The position numbers were made by a program, and so were the translations under genes. The notes beneath the pieces were generated by a model. It did no database searches. It was not told the origin of the DNA and worked only from the letters and a program-made list of their open reading frames with translations. From contig JAGBIJ010000020.1 of NCBI GenBank assembly GCA_017935045.1, forward strand, positions 62,001-126,000: 64,000 nucleotides of DNA, given 5' to 3'. This document shows, in pieces, positions 61,751 to 64,000 of the stretch (its first letter is position 1; each line of letters begins with the position of its first letter). The DNA is from Muribaculaceae bacterium (GTDB lineage Bacteria; Bacteroidota; Bacteroidia; Bacteroidales; Muribaculaceae).

Positions 61751-62713
61751 ATGAAATGCAAGCATTGCGGCAATGATATAACACATGGGGCACATTTCTG
61801 CTCCGTGTGCGGCAATAAAGTCGAATTGGAATTAAGGCAGTGTCCGTATTGCGGCGAGCCGATACCGGCCGACGCCTCGGTCTGCCCTATCTGCGCAGAA
61901 GACCTGACGACGCAGCCTACGGCAGATTCCGGCGCTATCGTTCAGGACAGCCCAAAGTTCCGGAGCTGTCCGTATTGCGGTGAGACAATACCGGCAGGCA
62001 CTCCGGTCTGCCCTATCTGCGCGGAAGAGCTGGCTCAGTATGACGCCACTCCCCGACCGGCATCATACGGCACATCCCTGACACCGCAGCCTCCGGAGCT
62101 TGTGGCTCCGAATCAGGATGCATGCGGCGAACTTTCGCCAGAAGACCATTATGGAAATCAGTCAAAGGACTCACGGATGACTTCAACGCTCATAGTCGTG
62201 GTCATAGTCCTGGGACTTGTCGTTTCATGCCTGATTTACATACTTTTCATAAGCAGGCAAAAGACTAAAGTACATGAAGCCGATACCGATACTGTAGCAG
62301 AGCTGGCAGCAGTGCCGGCAGTAGATACGGCAAATACCTCCGACCCTGAAATAAGCGACGAATATGAGGACGACAACGCCGAATATATGGAATATGAAGA
62401 CCGGCGCGAGTATGAGGATGATGTATATGCCGGTCCCAATGACGCGTATCAGATGAATGTGGCAAACGGCACAATCGACGGATATCCCTTCAGACTGGAG
62501 GGACAATGGGCCGATGGCTCATGCTCAGGCATGTACATCAACGAATACAATGGCATCAGACTGCCTTTTTATGGATATCTTACCGGCAACAAGCTGGAAA
62601 TACACCTTGAATCCGGTGCCGGTACTTTCACTCTCTATGGGGACGACTACGTTCACTTTGAAGGCAGCTTTACCAAGGGTTCCCGTTCGCTTCACGCCAC
62701 TCTTACATTCTGA
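61751..62713 (+). CDS. triple zinc-ribbon membrane protein with C-terminal beta domain
   Basis: The 320-residue protein has three cytosolic zinc ribbons: KCKHCGND with FCSVCGNK (about 2-22), and two nearly identical units CPYCGEPIPADASVCPICAE and CPYCGETIPAGTPVCPICAE (near 31-50 and 73-92), which are an internal duplication also visible in the DNA. One transmembrane helix follows near 147-170, then a very acidic Asp/Glu/Tyr linker and a C-terminal domain (about 235-320) starting GTIDGYPFRLEGQWADGS. That domain resembles the small secreted protein encoded next. The layout matches the gene at 52104. The function is unknown. Confidence 0.78.
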   Translation: MKCKHCGNDITHGAHFCSVCGNKVELELRQCPYCGEPIPADASVCPICAEDLTTQPTADSGAIVQDSPKFRSCPYCGETIPAGTPVCPICAEELAQYDATPRPASYGTSLTPQPPELVAPNQDACGELSPEDHYGNQSKDSRMTSTLIVVVIVLGLVVSCLIYILFISRQKTKVHEADTDTVAELAAVPAVDTANTSDPEISDEYEDDNAEYMEYEDRREYEDDVYAGPNDAYQMNVANGTIDGYPFRLEGQWADGSCSGMYINEYNGIRLPFYGYLTGNKLEIHLESGAGTFTLYGDDYVHFEGSFTKGSRSLHATLTF

Positions 62714-62743
62714 TTCTCCCATAAAACTTCAAATACTGTGGAT

Positions 62744-63142
62744 ATGAAACATTTAATGCAACTTGTTCTGTTTGCACTGTTGCTGGGGACCGGCACGGCT
62801 GCCGCGCAGATGCGCGGCAGCGAAGTCTGCAGATACCGAGGGAATGTCGGTCCATACGCCGTGACAATGATACTTGACACCACTTATAGCCATTCATGCG
62901 GACAGGAATTTGTAGACTACGAAGGTTCCTATTCTTATAGCAAAGCTGGCAACTCACTCCGCCTGGAAGGGTATTCCATAGATTCCGGAAAAATAATATT
63001 GCAGGAATATACAGCTAAAGGGCGCAACAGCGCTACCTGGCAGTTAACCGAAGACCGGAGCGGCAACCTATCGGGCATTTTCATCAACAACTCCAGCAAG
63101 AAGACGTTCAAGGTCAGTCTGCGGCGTATCAGCCGGAAATAG
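62744..63142 (+). CDS. small exported beta-rich protein
   Basis: From the ATG at 62744 the protein has 132 residues, with a signal peptide at about 1-21 ending TAAAQ. A GTG six bases upstream is also in frame. The mature part is one beta-rich domain with a cysteine pair (VCRYRGNVGPYAV and HSCGQEFVDYEGSYSYS) and ends NLSGIFINNSSKKTFKVSL. Its strand order (opening GNVGPY, a GSYSY strand, a LRLEGY strand, a final F-x-V-x-L strand) parallels the C-terminal domain of the zinc-ribbon protein 30 bp upstream. It converges on the following leftward gene. Confidence 0.68.
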   Translation: MKHLMQLVLFALLLGTGTAAAQMRGSEVCRYRGNVGPYAVTMILDTTYSHSCGQEFVDYEGSYSYSKAGNSLRLEGYSIDSGKIILQEYTAKGRNSATWQLTEDRSGNLSGIFINNSSKKTFKVSLRRISRK

Positions 63143-63155
63143 ACGGAGATATGCG

Positions 63156-63908
63156 TCAGTTGAGCGAAAAGCCCCGGTAAGCGGTCTCGCACTCCGGATT
63201 CGCCCCTTCGGAATCTATAGCGGAGTTAAGCGAAGCCGAGAGTACGAGCGACCTCTGCGCATCGAAAAAGATTGACAGCATGGTAGCCAAAAGCATCATC
63301 CTGTTGCTCACTGCATCGGTATAATATATATCGGCGAACGCGTACACCTCAATGTCATCTTTCTCTGGCACAGCTGTAGCTATCAGCCGGACAAGCGCGT
63401 AGTCGCTGTTTATACGATTGAGCAGCCTGCAGAGCAAATCTTGCGATGCGGCATTGACTGAGTATATACGCGGATAGACTATGCGTATCACTTCGTTATC
63501 GAGGTTCACAGCGCGGAAATAGCCGCCCTGAAAGCGGAAGATAAGCGTATCGTCATCCCATTCGGGCTGCATCCCCGCTTCCTTCAGGTCGCGCGGAAGC
63601 AGCTCGCGGGCGGATAGCCGGGGAGACTCCGTATCAGCAATGGTATCTGACTCCGGTTGTCTGTCGGTTTCGGTATAGCCCGCAGAACGGGGCGCTGTGC
63701 GCAGAAACCGGACAGCGGTCTCCGGAAAATAGACAGCCACAAGGCAGCACACCAGTACCAGTCCGGCCAAAACGGCCGACATCACAGGAGTTACGCCGCC
63801 TGCGTACATAAGTATGAAAAAGAGGGTGGAGAGAGCCAGCGACGCGAAAGCCTTCAATATGGCTGGCGAGCCGAATACGCTGTCTGATATGTGGGCTGCT
63901 TTAATCAT
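63156..63908 (-). CDS. membrane protein with a YbjN-like C-terminal domain
   Basis: The 250-residue protein has two transmembrane helices near residues 18-65 (SLALSTLFFILMYAGGV and VLAGLVLVCCLVAVYF). A linker follows, then a soluble domain of about 130 residues (PEWDDDTLIFRFQGGYFRAV, LLCRLLNRINSDYALVRLI, IEVYAFADIYYTDAVSNR) that resembles the YbjN/type III chaperone-like fold. That resemblance is by eye only. The ATG overlaps a possible stop of an upstream leftward gene as ATGA. Confidence 0.65.
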   Translation of the reverse strand: MIKAAHISDSVFGSPAILKAFASLALSTLFFILMYAGGVTPVMSAVLAGLVLVCCLVAVYFPETAVRFLRTAPRSAGYTETDRQPESDTIADTESPRLSARELLPRDLKEAGMQPEWDDDTLIFRFQGGYFRAVNLDNEVIRIVYPRIYSVNAASQDLLCRLLNRINSDYALVRLIATAVPEKDDIEVYAFADIYYTDAVSNRMMLLATMLSIFFDAQRSLVLSASLNSAIDSEGANPECETAYRGFSLN

Positions 63909-64000
63909 AACCTTCCGGATGTTTGGGGGTTGTCAATGCTTACCGGATTCACTCTGTGTCTCCGTCGGAACTTCTGTCCCTTTGTAAATATAACAACCGC
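63905..64000 (-). CDS. possible end of an upstream gene (partial, frame uncertain)
   Basis: The last 95 bases are open on the minus strand in more than one frame. One frame ends in TGA at 63905-63907, overlapping the next ATG as ATGA, which is the spacing of coupled genes, but its peptide (FRRRHRVNPVSIDNPQ) is unusually basic. Another frame ends at 63933 with IYKGTEVPTETQSESGKH, which looks more like the neighbours. I cannot choose without upstream sequence. Confidence 0.3.
   Translation of the reverse strand, partial: AVVIFTKGQKFRRRHRVNPVSIDNPQTSGRL

Overview
The window looks like a chromosomal segment of a Bacteroidota member, most likely a gut Bacteroidales of the Muribaculaceae/Bacteroidaceae kind. 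The signs are: promoters of the Bacteroidetes type (TTTG about 19-20 nt before TAnnTTTG) ahead of many genes; few Shine-Dalgarno sites; a complex I operon without nuoEFG and with a fused nuoCD; the Bacteroidetes atp gene order DCBEFHAG with a secreted N-terminal extension on AtpB and a short AtpC; a TonB-dependent receptor paired with a lipoprotein; and a periplasmic alpha-2-macroglobulin. The family-level placement is inference. Base composition is moderate, except for a visibly AT-richer restriction-modification pair.

Layout. 1-3.7 kb: a leftward operon of a DUF59 Fe-S assembly factor, lpxH, bioA, bioF and the start of the next biotin gene, with every junction overlapping. 3.9-7.6 kb: two tandem outer-membrane beta-barrel paralogues and priA. 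7.6-10.6 kb: a secreted PEGA-repeat protein flanked on both sides by copies of a foldback repeat. 11.2-29 kb: one long leftward array nuoA-B-CD-H, then the whole ATP synthase atpD-C-B-E-F-H-A-G, then nuoI-J-K-L-M-N. The ATP synthase genes therefore sit inside the complex I genes, with a clear promoter before nuoA and a hairpin after nuoN. 29-32.4 kb: lipoprotein and TonB-dependent receptor. 32.5-37.5 kb: a two-gene restriction-modification system whose large protein joins a GIY-YIG-like nuclease, a helicase, an N6-adenine methylase and a target-recognition region. 37.5-43 kb: sdaA, rnz, crcB, grpE-dnaJ, ispE. 43-50.6 kb: alpha-2-macroglobulin, then an ECF sigma factor, a membrane regulator and a Spy/LTXXQ-like protein. 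50.6-57.2 kb: MATE exporter, a zinc-ribbon protein, a large secreted protein, enolase and a GNAT acetyltransferase.

57.3-64 kb is the most unusual part. A DNA-binding-like regulator and a transmembrane Ser/Thr kinase converge. They are bounded by two copies (63 of 65 bases identical) of an inverted repeat, and each copy carries a divergent promoter pair: one inward to the regulator or kinase, one outward to a secreted protein gene. Beyond it lie a structured leader or small RNA candidate, two zinc-ribbon membrane proteins, a small secreted beta-rich protein and a membrane protein with a YbjN-like domain. I read this as a possible envelope signalling system, with zinc-ribbon, PEGA and FISUMP-type proteins as candidate partners. 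That reading is inference.

I saw no tRNA, rRNA, CRISPR array, insertion sequence or prophage gene.
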